This document shows, piece by piece, positions 20,001-29,964 of a DNA stretch of 64,000 bases. The notes below the pieces were generated by a model. That model was not told the DNA's origin, ran no database searches, and was given only the letters and a program-made list of their open reading frames with translations. Origin of the DNA: Armillaria gallica (taxonomy: Eukaryota; Basidiomycota; Agaricomycetes; Agaricales; Physalacriaceae); assembly GCA_037576215.1 (NCBI GenBank), contig JBANDB010000007.1, positions 403,001 to 467,000 of the forward strand, in the 5' to 3' direction. The translations under genes were made by a program, and so were the position numbers. Within the stretch, counting starts at the first letter, position 1. Each line of letters begins with the position of its first letter.

Positions 20001-21344
20001 CAGAGTTATCGTACGAGTATCTCACCGCCGCCTTGTCATACTCTTGAATTGGCCACGTCGCGATACACCTAGATATCCGCTACGGTGACTCGATTCGGAG
20101 ACGTAACATGGGTTTGGAGGGTAAACCAACTTTATCTCTCGATACAAGAAAAAAGACAGTGGACATGCGGGTAGCAGGGTTAATGCTGAAGTGATGTTCG
20201 AGAAACGGCGAACAAATTCCTGCTCCCTACCATGTTTCTCCCTCGCAAGGGCTAGTCGCATCCGCCGTGCACTGCCGCCCGCTGGTGGCAACAAACCTTT
20301 TACAGCGATGGGGAACACGACACGAAGGCCGTCGACCGCGACAAATGCATCCAATGAAATCGGCCTATTGACGGACCTTAATGGGTATACCAACGTCACC
20401 CATGCGCCCGAATCAGAAGAGGACCGCATAAGATGGAGCCGGATGAAAGTGAAGGAAAGCGGAAGGCCTGAGGATCGAGGTGCCAGCTGTACAGACAAAT
20501 GCCGAGTTACATGGATGGGATATGATAAACGGGGAGACCCAAGCTTTAAAAAACGGAACTCGTTCCCGAGCTAACCAATGTCAGTCGATCTTCTCTACGG
20601 CTGATCACCATCTGACGGTCTCTCAGAATTTACATCGAACAGAACCCGGGGTGCTAAGCCTCAAGCTTCAGTTTAGTGGGGAGTCGGCATCATACAAGAG
20701 ATCTTCGAGGGCTATGTAAGCGGTCTAACGGTTTGGGCCGCATATAGGACGGACAAGGAAGGGGGAGAAGATTGTCATGGTGAGCTTCTTTGTCTTGACC
20801 TAGCTGAGGCTGATCGTACTTGGAGCTACCCCCATGGCTGAGCGGAAGAGTCATACGCCTGCTGTTTTTGCGATTGGACGAGGAAACCGACTATAATGGG
20901 ATCGAGCACATAGAAGATCCAAGTCAGAGTCTACCTCGTCGCATGCGTTTTTCACTGATCGTGAGACACGTCGATTTTGTTCTGCGATTTCTCAGAGTAT
21001 ATGCGCGGAACGTAATGTCCTAGGCAAAATAAGCTCTCCAGCACGTGTACCATGGTTCCTTTAGAGCCCCAACCTAATTCTCGCTTTGACATATTGTCCT
21101 CTTCCTTCATCTTCCTCAGTGCCATTGTCCTCGAAAGCTCTTTTTTTCCAAAATAAAAAAGGCACATATCCGTCTCTAAGGAGGTGATGGTGGTTTTTAT
21201 TCTGATCAAATGTCCTTGAGAAGGAAACGAACCAGAGTCCGTACTACATGTGTACTACCTATATAGGAGGGGCCGCTCTTTTGACTCACATGCTTCTTCC
21301 GGTCTACAGATATCTATTGTTAGCTCTCGAACAACCCGTTATCG
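20001..21344. other. Unassigned stretch ending in the B3 promoter
   Basis: Open frames of up to 158 codons occur between 20020 and 20720, but none shows a domain, good composition or a second copy in the window, so I do not call a gene. From about 21030 the B-type promoter block appears, with CACGTG at 21042-21047. This is 303 bases before the B3 start, about 100 more than in the other B genes because of an insert around 21180-21290. Confidence 0.45.
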
Positions 21345-23115
21345 ATGGAACCAGAAAGCCCTACTGTGTGCCAGCCCATTGATCTCGCTCGTGTTATGCC
21401 ATCTCATGTAGTTTCCACTGTCCAGGAAATCGCTGATTACCATCAGCACTGTACTCCGGAAAATACGGCTGTCGGGCCGCATATTATATGCAGCGATATC
21501 AGTCCTTCTTCGTACAGGACACTCATCAGAGGATCTGTACTCGGAGACGTTAGCCTCAGTGGTGGAGCACATACGCCTCCTCGAATCCGAGATTGTTGCC
21601 CGCGATGAACAGCTTCAGGCGCAGTTCGATGCTCCTCTCCAACACGAACGAGATCTTGTCGTGCAGGATCTCAAAAATCATAAATCCATATTCGCGCCCA
21701 TTCGACGTCTTCCGAACGATGTCTTGCTATATATCTTTCAGATGTCCATCGATGACCGCGTCAAACTCGACGTGAAAACCATCCCTTGGCTTCTTGGTTA
21801 CATCTGCCATCACTGGAGAGCCATCTCCCGTACCTCCCGTACCTTGTGGACTAACATATCCCTCGAGAGCGTGTGCTCTTCTAATCTCCCATCCGGTTGT
21901 CGCAGTCTACGAAATAATCTGCTCTCCCTCTCTGGTGGTTTGCCACTGAGTATCTCCGTGTATGTGTTCCACCCCTCTAAGGCCAACATGTTTCATCGTC
22001 CAATCTGCCCGGGCGATGATAGAGATATTCTGTGGGAAGACATCGCTCTCCATTTGCATCGATTGGCTCATATATTCCTCATGATAAGCGGGTCAATGTC
22101 ACCCCTACAAACCTTCTCTTGTCATTTACCCCTCCTGCACCGTCTCTGTCTGGTGATACGTGATATTACCCGCACCCATGTCACTCACATTTGTCGTCTT
22201 TTCCCCTCTACTCCCCTCCTTCAGGATCTCGCCTTTTGCGGGAGTATTGACATATGGCGGGAACTTTCACGAGTGCTTCCCTTTTCCCAACTCGTCAAGC
22301 TAACGGTAACAGCCACAATCCATAAATTAGACGACGCTAATCCAGACTTCTACGCTTGTGTGAAGGAGGCTACCATGTTGGAGGACCTCCATTTTAACAT
22401 TGCACGGCGGGATGGTATTGTCCGTCTACCTACACCCTCCGATGTCCCGCTCTTTCTTGCCTTTGTCCATAACAATATCCGGAGGCTGACATTGGAAGGC
22501 GAAATTCCTTCTATATTAGATCGGTGCCCCATGCCGAACTTGAAGGAAATGCTCGTTTACAGCGAGTACAGACCCCATGTCGTGGGGCCAGAAATTGAGC
22601 ATGCCGAGCTCAGGACCCTTCTCCGTTTTGTGGGGTGCTCAGAGTGTAACGTACGAACATTTTCGCACTTTAGGCCAATCCTGCTTTCGACGTTCAAAGG
22701 CGTTTGGAAACAGTGGTCATCGTCATTAGAGGGCCTCACCATCACGGTTAATGCAGCGACTCGGACGGAGGCTGTTCGAGAGCTGACCTTTGAGGAGGGC
22801 GAACCTGATATTCTGCCAAACCTTCAGCGTTTGATGTTGCGTACGCTCGAAGGGTCTTGTATCTTTCAGGATGACAGCCTTCTCAGGATGGCATCCTCAA
22901 GGTGCACCCGACATCCCGGATGTTTGATGAAATTCACGGTGATGACTAGGATGCTCGACAGGGAGGTCATTAGCCAGGATGTTGTCACTCAAATGAAACG
23001 TCTACGTGAGATGAGGGCAGTAGGTGTCCGTGTTGAGCTCCTTTTGGCTAATTATCTGGATTATTTCGAGACTGATGAACGCTTTGACCAGTTTGTGGAA
23101 GCCAGAAAAGCGTAG
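21345..23115 (+). pseudogene. B3, F-box protein (family B) with an early frameshift
   Basis: Exon 1 is 21345-21365 (MEPESPT), the intron 21366-21425 (60 bases), then exon 2. At about 21505 two bases are missing compared with B1 and B2 ('gatatcagtcc' for 'gatatcatagtcc'), which shifts the frame. After this the frame is open to 23115, giving over 510 codons with coiled coil (EHIRLLESEIVARDEQLQ), F-box (FAPIRRLPNDVLLYIFQM) and the full LRR-like tail ending FDQFVEARKA. No ATG precedes the F-box in that frame. The protein could only be made if splicing skips the lesion or initiation is unusual. It was probably inactivated recently. Confidence 0.75.
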
Positions 23116-23511
23116 TGGTTTGGGTGTTGTACATAGCGATGTCGCTATATTGAAAATCACCTGATAATTGACGATCGCATTCAGACTGGGCGGTAAGGAC
23201 TTTTAGTCCAGGGAGAGAGCCGTTACAGCGAGAAAGATATACTAGAGATGGACATAGTTGATTTAGGTCAAGGTTGTTCGATTTTGTCCGGAATGTTGAA
23301 CTGGAGGTTAATGGAGTCGGAATCGTCACTCAGAGATACCCATGCTTGAAATAATGATACTTAATCTATGAAACGTGCTTTTGATTACACTTCTTGCGTG
23401 AAATAGGTGGTACAAGTAAGCAAGGTGAAACTAGACTCGTGACGGTCAGTCCTCATTCCGTCTCGAGAATTAGTCGCAGCCATCCCCATATAATTCGCGA
23501 ATTATATCACA
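23116..23511. other. Convergent 3' region between B3 and A3
   Basis: No gene. B-type 3' flank ('ttgtacatagcgatgtcgctata') is followed by A-type 3' flank ('agtcgcagccatccccatataattcgcgaa'). Confidence 0.5.
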
Positions 23512-24663
23512 TCAGCTAGTGTCTTCGACGACATCTACAGCAAGCATATTTCTCTTATCCACACGTCCGAGATTTTCGCGGATCCAATTTATGAAATGCG
23601 GCGCTTCCCAGGAAGGAAGGCAATCAACGTGGGGTTTCAAGGTCACCTTCAGTTGTCGAAACACCTTCATGACCGGACTTGTTAGGATCTCATCCAGCAT
23701 CGAGAATTGTACCTCCCAATCTTCGAGTCGGACCTCCATCCCATCACAGAGCCCGGGAGGTACGACCACCAACGTCAGGGTCTCCACCATGATAGGTCCA
23801 TTAGCGCTATTCCGAAGAGAATCAACCAACCATGTCATGACACAGGTCTGCCAGCCGTATCGTCTGCACTCCATCTCAATCTGCAGTGTCGGCATAGTCA
23901 AAGGAAGCAAGTCGGGCTGTGCGGGCCAACTCGATACTAAGCCGATGCCGGATTCTTCATTTAAATCATTAGTACTTATACTTTATACAGAAAAACAAGG
24001 GCCTCACTCACTGACTTTGCAGATCCGAATGTCCAAGTTCTTCAGTGACTTTGACGCTGCACGGACAAAGGCACATATGGAGGACAGGTATTCGCCGGGG
24101 GGCCACTTGATGCAAAGCTCGTGAAGGGAATCAACGTACATAGCTCGTAGCTCCCGCCGATGGATTAGCAACTCCACGACAGAAGCATGAAACGACGTCT
24201 CGTACATCGATATCTTGTTGATCCTCGGAAACGGCCGCCCGTCAAGGTTTCTAGTAGTAGTAGGTTCTACCGGAGCATCTTGATTGATCCATCTGACATC
24301 ACTGAGATCAAGGCTCGTCAACCCGCGTAGCTGACAAACAAGGTGGTGCAAGGACCATGGATCTGGGAATTTGAGCCTATCGAGGTGGACAGCAGTGAGA
24401 TTTGGTAGAGATGATAGGAATGGGGTCAGGCCGGGGATATTGGAATTTTGGCGTATTGTGATTTTCTTGATATACGGGAGGATGTTTGGCGAGGACGGTT
24501 CAAAGGTGGTTTTGTGGTTCAGCTCTATGCTGTGAAAGAGATGCACACGGGTGCGGAGGTAGAACAGTCGGCAGGCAAAAGAACAGTCAAAGAGCGCGTC
24601 TTTGTCATCCCAGAGGTAATCAATGATTTCGTCGATGAGTTCAGGTGGGATACTGGGCTGTAT
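23512..24663 (-). pseudogene. A3, F-box protein (family A) lacking its start codon
   Basis: The frame is open through both exons (24663 to about 24008, then about 23930-23512), with F-box text (SIPPELIDEIIDYLWDDKD, CSFACRLFYLRTRVHLF) and the family C-terminal exon. At the aligned position of ATG CAG in A1, A2 and A5 there is ATA CAG (24663-24661). The only nearby upstream ATG (about 24676) is out of frame. Without a non-AUG start this cannot yield the full protein. It might use an internal start, but that would lose the F-box. Confidence 0.7.
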
Positions 24664-24949
24664 TGCGTGTCAGCATGTTTCTGGTTTTGTCCGGTGCATC
24701 ACGTACAAAATTGGGCTTCGTTGCAGTTGCTTGGTGCAAATCTTCCATGCCGAGTAAGAGTGGGTTGGCAGGCGACACCAGTAATCTGTATTCATGCGAT
24801 TAGAGACTTTTGAAAGGAGGATTTTGATTCTGATAAATCCACGTACAGTCCTGGGACCGATTCGTGAGTCATGACGGTGCCGGACTCTGGAGAGATCGCG
24901 GCTGGTGAAGATCTGGATCGGAACGGTCCGAGTATCCGAGCAGCGAGCA
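24664..24949. other. A3 upstream flank
   Basis: Non-coding. Contains the A-type leader and the 'gtgagtcatgacggtgccggactctggagag' block that also occurs at 38575-38600 and 45240-45290, marking a segment copied with family A. Confidence 0.5.
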
Positions 24950-25560
24950 AACAAAAATAATTTCCTTTTCTTCCTTCCATCGTCATGCATCATGTCTCCC
25001 CAATACTCCGTGTACCTACTCGACGTCGCTTTTTGTGCAAGCGCCACTCTTGATATCGTTCCATTTCATCAGTGTCAACACCACCGGTTGCAACAGAGAA
25101 TTATGGCATGGAGTAATGCCCAATTTCCTCAACTAGGTGAGCTATCTCATTATGACTTTTTCTCGACGCTAACTTCCTTCAAGCGGTTCGTCGCGAAGAA
25201 CGACGACAATATTCCTTCAGCAAAATCTCGATCAGACACTTGGGCATCCTATCGCGATTCTGGCGTCCTTTTTTCTGCTACGGAGACTGTCAGTTCTTGA
25301 AGAGGAACAACTGATCCTTCGAGATCAACAAGCATGCATCTTGTGGGGCGACGGGAGCGTCCGCGTCATTTTGATAAGGTGAGTATTTCCCCTCCATCTA
25401 CTTCCACCAACGTCACACATACATAGAAGCTCGCCCCGCTTTCAGGTCTCCTCATTCCTGGGCAACTATAAAGAAGAGTGGCGACGAAGAGTCTCAGGTG
25501 TGTCTATATGCGCTAGTAATGCTCACGCAGCCTTCCTGATCTCGGTCTATCTCCAGCACC
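24950..25560 (+). pseudogene. U3, best-preserved copy of the U unit
   Basis: A decayed multi-exon gene of unknown family. It begins near ATG 24990 (MSPQYSVYLLDVAFCASATL), continues through VPFHQCQHHRLQQ, and has a likely intron at 25131-25180. Then comes a coding block read in another frame: FFLLRRLSVLEEEQLILRD, then QQACILWGDGSVRVILIR. A last block reads GNYKEEWRRRVSG, flanked by donor- and acceptor-like sites. The frames do not join, so the copy is dead or my exon model is wrong. U5 on the other arm is very similar. Confidence 0.5.
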
Positions 25561-25599
25561 TTGACGCCTACCGATCACTAACATTACTTTCGGTTAGGT

Positions 25600-26115
25600 T
25601 GTGACACCTAGTAATACGCGAATTCTCATCTTCATTTCGTGTCGCCCGACGCATCTTCCATCCAAACCGCTGTCGTTCTACACTATCGATATCTTCGTCT
25701 ACGAGCTGGTCAACACCCTGGAGAACCCGCGCATCGAATACGGATTCGACTTGTTCAGTCATTAATGGGGCAGGGTGCTTGGTCTAGAGCTCGGCAGCCT
25801 GAGAGGATACGTCACTTGGTGTTGACCAGCTCGTTGGCGGATATGGGGATGTGGAGCGCGCCAACTGAGGAGCTCAGCAAGGCCTGCCTGATTGATGTAC
25901 AGAAGGGACTGATTGTCAACGTAGCCGAGTCGAACCAATCAACGAGTCCATATGCGGACATCTCTGTTGCAGTTACATGTGTGTGAGGTGTATTTTTCAC
26001 TATCTTTCTATATGCTGATGGCCCCCTTGTAGGTTCGTCGGAGACTTGCGTATACGGACTATGGCAATCGTGTTCGTGTTCCGACCCTTGTGATCAACGG
26101 ACGGTCTCTCTACCG
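25600..26115 (+). pseudogene. Relic P3, iminopeptidase with stop at the catalytic serine
   Basis: Lacks exon 1. Starts in sequence for 'RRIFHPNRCRSTL'-like second-exon text and shows LVNTLENPRIEYGFDLF then SH, where the catalytic Ser codon TCA of the intact gene is TAA (25763-25765), then WGR. The third exon is partly present ('gttcgtcggagacttgcgtatacggac', 'ccttgtgatcaacggacgg'), but the Asp and His residues are lost. P5 in the other arm carries the same TAA, so the lesion preceded the duplication. The gene sits between U3 and B4. Confidence 0.8.
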
Positions 26116-26343
26116 ATTGCACCAGTTGACGATCTCATTCCAAAGCGAAGTCGGACCAGACGATGAAGGGGATCAGGAAAGCCCATCACCAAGGTACTTC
26201 CGCGCTGAATTCTTCAACGAATAACTTCTTAGACTTGTTTGCGTTTCCTTCGTAGATTCACGGATCGTGTAGCACGGTTTTTAGACCTGCGGTTTCTCTG
26301 AATGGACGTGAGGGTTTCAATAGGCAGGTAAATAAGCTTCCAA

Positions 26344-26349
26344 CACGTG
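26344..26349 (+). promoter_or_regulatory. CACGTG E-box of B4
   Basis: CACGTG in the block 'aataagcttccaacacgtgcatcgtgagtaacgaa', 200 bases upstream of the B4 start. B4 is the only intact family B gene, so this is the most likely functional copy of the motif. Confidence 0.55.
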
Positions 26350-26543
26350 CATCGTGAGTAACGAACCTAATTCTCGTTTCCCTCCCTTGACTCCTTCACT
26401 CATCATCCTCAGTCATCATTGTCCCCATCCCAGCGCTCTGAATACTTCACAAAGGTGCGAATTTTTCTTATCGAAGGAAGCGCTCGTCGGTCTGACCTGT
26501 TCACAGACATCTAGCCGAAAAGCCCTCGAACAATCTATTATCG

Positions 26544-28343
26544 ATGGAATCAGAACGATCTACTGTTAGTCCAGTCGCCATCGCTCACCTCAGTTCATCT
26601 CATGTAATACTTTTCCAGGAAATCTCTGATTACCATCCCCACTGTACCCCGGCGGATATGATTATCGGACCGCATATCCTGTGCGGCAATATCCTGGTGC
26701 TCCTTCGCACTGGGCAGTCATCGGAAGATCTGGACTCGGAGACGTTGACATCAGTCAAGGAGCATATACGTCACCTCGAATCTGAGATTGTTGCTCGCGA
26801 TGAACATCTTCAGACGCAGGCTACGCTTCTTCAGCACGAACGTGATCTTGCCATGCAGGATCTCGAAAATCATAAATCCATATTCGCACCCATTCGACGT
26901 CTTCCGAACGATGTCTTGCTATATATCTTTCAGATGTCCATCGATGATCGTGTCAAACTCGACGTGAAAACCATCCCTTGGCTTCTCGGTTACATCTGTC
27001 ATCACTGGAGAGCTCTCTCCCGTTCCTCCGGTTCTTTGTGGACCGACATATTCCTTGAGAGCGCGTGCTCCTCTAACCTCCCACCCGGTCGAAGCAGTCT
27101 GCGAAAACATCTTCTCTCCCTTTCCGGAAGTTCGCCACTCAAAGTCAGGATCGCAATGATGCATCCTCGTGATCTGGATCCTGATTATTACATCTTTCAT
27201 AAGGATGTTTGCCCAGGTGACGACAGAGGTGTTGTCTGGGAAGACATTATTCTCCACTCACACCGATGGTGTCACATAAGCCTCTCTACAGAAGGGCCGG
27301 TACCAACCCTTCGAAGCTTTTCTTGTCATTTACCCTACTTACGCAGTCTCTTCTTGTCGATACATGGCGCTTCCTCCACCACTGGCATCTGTCACCTGTT
27401 TTCCTCAGTTCCCCTTCTCCAAAATCTTACCTTCCGCGGGAGTATTGTCGTTTGGAGGGTACTTGCACGAACAGTTCCCCTTCACCAGCTTGTCAACCTA
27501 ACGATGTCATTAAGCATCAATGAAGCAAGCGAAGAAAATTCAGATCTAGACGATGCAAATCCGGATTTCTACGCCTGCCTGAAGGACGCTATCCTGTTGG
27601 AGAATCTCGCCTTCAAGGTCTACAGCGAACGTATCATCTTTCAGCCCTCTGGGCTGTCTGATGCATCGCTCTTTCTCCCCTTCATCCATCACAATATCCA
27701 TACGTTGGCATTGGACGGCGACATTCCTACCGTCCTGGGCCAGTGCTTCATGCCAAACCTGAAGGAATTATCCGTTTATCGTGGACTTGAGATGGATCTG
27801 ATTGCACTAATGATAGTTCCATCTGCTCATGTTGGGTCTCTTCTTCAGTTTGCATGCCGCTCAAAGAGCAATTTACAAACCTTTTCGTGCTTCAAATCAC
27901 TTCCACTTTCGGTATTGAACAGCGCGTGGGAACAGTGGTCGACGTCATTGACGAAACTCACTATCACCGTTGTTACAGCGACTCGAGCAAACACTGTTCG
28001 AGAGTTGACCTTTGAGGAGGGCCGACCCGGCGTGCTCCCAAACCTCCAATATTTGAAGTTGCGTGCGCCTGAAAGGTTGTGTATCTTCGAGGATGACAGC
28101 CTCGTCAAAATGGCGTTCTCAAGGCACACTCGATGTCCTGGAACTTTCACAGACTTTCTGATACACACTATACTTGACGCCGGAGAAGTCCCCAGCCGTG
28201 ATAATATCATTCATATGAAGCGTCTGCGCGATCTGAAGACATTGGGCGTCCGTGTTCAACTCCTTTTGGGTGGGAGACATCTGGATCACTTCGAAACTGA
28301 TGAAGTATTCGCCAAGTTTCTGGATGCTTGGAAGTATGAATGA
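26544..28343 (+). CDS. B4, F-box protein (family B), intact
   Basis: Exon 1 is 26544-26564 (MESERST) and exon 2 is 26619-28343, joined over a 54-base intron (GTTAGT...CCAG), giving 581 residues. Because 54 is divisible by three, the unspliced reading of 599 residues is also open; the spliced model rests on B1 and B6, where the intron has 52 bases. Residues about 45-80 form a coiled coil (EHIRHLESEIVARDEHLQTQ). The F-box is at about 94-140 (FAPIRRLPNDVLLYIFQM, then LGYICHHWRALS). The rest is LRR-like and ends FETDEVFAKFLDAWKYE. Predicted role: substrate adaptor of an SCF ubiquitin ligase, target unknown. Confidence 0.85.
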   Translation: MESERSTVSPVAIAHLSSSHVILFQEISDYHPHCTPADMIIGPHILCGNILVLLRTGQSSEDLDSETLTSVKEHIRHLESEIVARDEHLQTQATLLQHERDLAMQDLENHKSIFAPIRRLPNDVLLYIFQMSIDDRVKLDVKTIPWLLGYICHHWRALSRSSGSLWTDIFLESACSSNLPPGRSSLRKHLLSLSGSSPLKVRIAMMHPRDLDPDYYIFHKDVCPGDDRGVVWEDIILHSHRWCHISLSTEGPVPTLRSFSCHLPYLRSLFLSIHGASSTTGICHLFSSVPLLQNLTFRGSIVVWRVLARTVPLHQLVNLTMSLSINEASEENSDLDDANPDFYACLKDAILLENLAFKVYSERIIFQPSGLSDASLFLPFIHHNIHTLALDGDIPTVLGQCFMPNLKELSVYRGLEMDLIALMIVPSAHVGSLLQFACRSKSNLQTFSCFKSLPLSVLNSAWEQWSTSLTKLTITVVTATRANTVRELTFEEGRPGVLPNLQYLKLRAPERLCIFEDDSLVKMAFSRHTRCPGTFTDFLIHTILDAGEVPSRDNIIHMKRLRDLKTLGVRVQLLLGGRHLDHFETDEVFAKFLDAWKYE

Positions 28344-28773
28344 TGTACGTAGTGTTAGGAATACCGCCGTACGGAATATAAACTTTGTATAGTAGCCATT
28401 ACTTTTGAGAAATGATAAAATTTCCTCAGTTCATCTGCGAGGAGACCTAGTGCAAACACCGAATATTGTCAGAGAGCTAATTCGCTGTCAAAATGAATTT
28501 TCTTGGGTTTGATCATTGTTGGTCGCATGGAGAAAGCCGTAATTGTTGAGAATGAATTAAGGATGCCGCTCTTGGAGGAGAAAGGGCTAGAGCTTAGACC
28601 TCTGTGAATAGTCAATCGCCCTGTATTCCACCAGGCTCTGACTCCTGATCAAATCTGAGCAGTCAATATAGAATCTCCACATTTGTGAGGAGAAGGTAGG
28701 ATGAATCACGATCACATTTCAAGAAGAAACCATGATAATACATCGAAACGATAATATGAAAACCAGAGAAAAG
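28344..28773. other. 3' flank of B4, no gene seen
   Basis: Non-coding AT-rich sequence. This is the left border of the mostly single-copy core. No module copy was recognised after about 28400. Confidence 0.5.
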
Positions 28774-29337
28774 CTAATACTTTTCCAATACAAGTTCTGT
28801 GTTGCGAATACGGCAAATCCTCTGACCGAGATCTCTCCTTCCCCATCGCACTCGAGCGATGAGTTCGTCTATATCTATAACAAAATTCTTCAGCTACGTC
28901 GAAAAGAGAGCTTTACAAAAGAGGTACCTTTGAGAAATACCGACCGCCGTTCCCCAGTATCATTTACCGGTTTATCGTCGGCAACCTGAAAGCGAATTTG
29001 GCACGCCTTTCGTAGTCTGTAACCCGGTGGCATCTCTTCATTCACGATCTTTATAGCATCGTCCACAGATAGGTATTCCTGGGTCGACGGAGAGATGATG
29101 ATTTCGTTGAAAGAAGGGGCGTTGAGGCTGATGGGGTTGGTATGCTTCCAGAGCTGAACTATGGGTCGGAGTAAGCAGCGGTGAGGAGATGAAGTGGAGG
29201 ACATGTCACTCACGAGTGTTCTCGGCGCGGAATAGTTGCGCGAGGCGCGTTTTCAGGTCCTGGGTAAGGTCGAGTCTTGGTGGCAGGGATTTGCGAGAGA
29301 AGGGAGCCTGGTGATGGGGGTTATGGGAGAGGCTCAT
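28774..29337 (-). CDS. Small protein of unknown function, divergent from the DOT5-like gene
   Basis: Three exons on the minus strand, 29337-29214, 29158-28928 and 28874-28774, with introns of 55 and 53 bases (GTGAGT...ATAG and GTACCT...ATAG), give 151 residues. Text runs MSLSHNPHHQAPFSRKS, then DLTQDLKTRLAQLFRAENT, LQLWKHTNPISLNAPSF, YLSVDDAIKIVNEEMPPGYR and finally ELIARVRWGRRDLGQRIC. It has no signal peptide or membrane span and looks soluble and helical. I do not recognise a family. It appears single-copy here and shares an intergenic region of about 630 bases with the peroxiredoxin gene, so it is probably a resident gene rather than part of the duplicated modules. Confidence 0.6.
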
Positions 29338-29964
29338 CGCGAGATACAGATAGGATAAGAAGAGGACTAGGATTTGTGTCTTAGTTATGAAGGCCAGGAC
29401 GACTCGAAGCTGAAGCAAACATTGTGAAAGGCTATTGTTCAACCAAAAGAAGAACAAAAGCCGTGGTGTTCCACGGTGGTCCACAATAAATACGTTTGAA
29501 GAAAGTACAGAGCCGAAAGAGTCCATAGGGAAGAATGGTCGTAAGCTGCTACAGAAAGGCGAGCTATTACTAGAGCCTATAAACTCCTTGATGACACTGG
29601 AAATCATCACGGCCCGAGTCATCGCTTCGTGTTCTGTCTATGCGGAATATATCGCATGTCGAGTATCCATAATAAATGTTAGACCCTGAGTATAACTCGC
29701 ATTATTCTGCAAGTTAAAACGTGCGTTGTTAGCTACCTATGAGAAATCGTCAGCAGAATCAGAGAAATAAAATAGAGTAGCATTGCCTCGATGACATGTA
29801 GTTCCACCGTAGCAGAATACGTCGTTAAGACATACGGAAGGGACATGTGGTCCGTGCGAAGAACCCTGAACACGCCGTCGTGCCGGAACGCGTACACGCG
29901 ACGCGGTGTTTGAATATATTTGGCGATCCTTCCAACACGTCTCAGACTCGTACCACCACTATCG
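29338..29964. promoter_or_regulatory. Divergent promoter region of the DOT5-like gene
   Basis: Non-coding. Proximal to the DOT5-like start are 'acacgcgacgcggt' (two ACGCG-type elements like those bound by cell-cycle factors) and 'tttgaatatattt' at about 60 bases before the start. Part of this region is copied at 13922-14110, which marks out the proximal block. Confidence 0.55.

Noticed and set aside
20022..20574. Overlapping open frames of 127 and 158 codons near 20.0-20.6 kb
   Set aside because: No domain, no codon bias that I can see, no second copy and opposite-strand overlap. Most likely chance frames.
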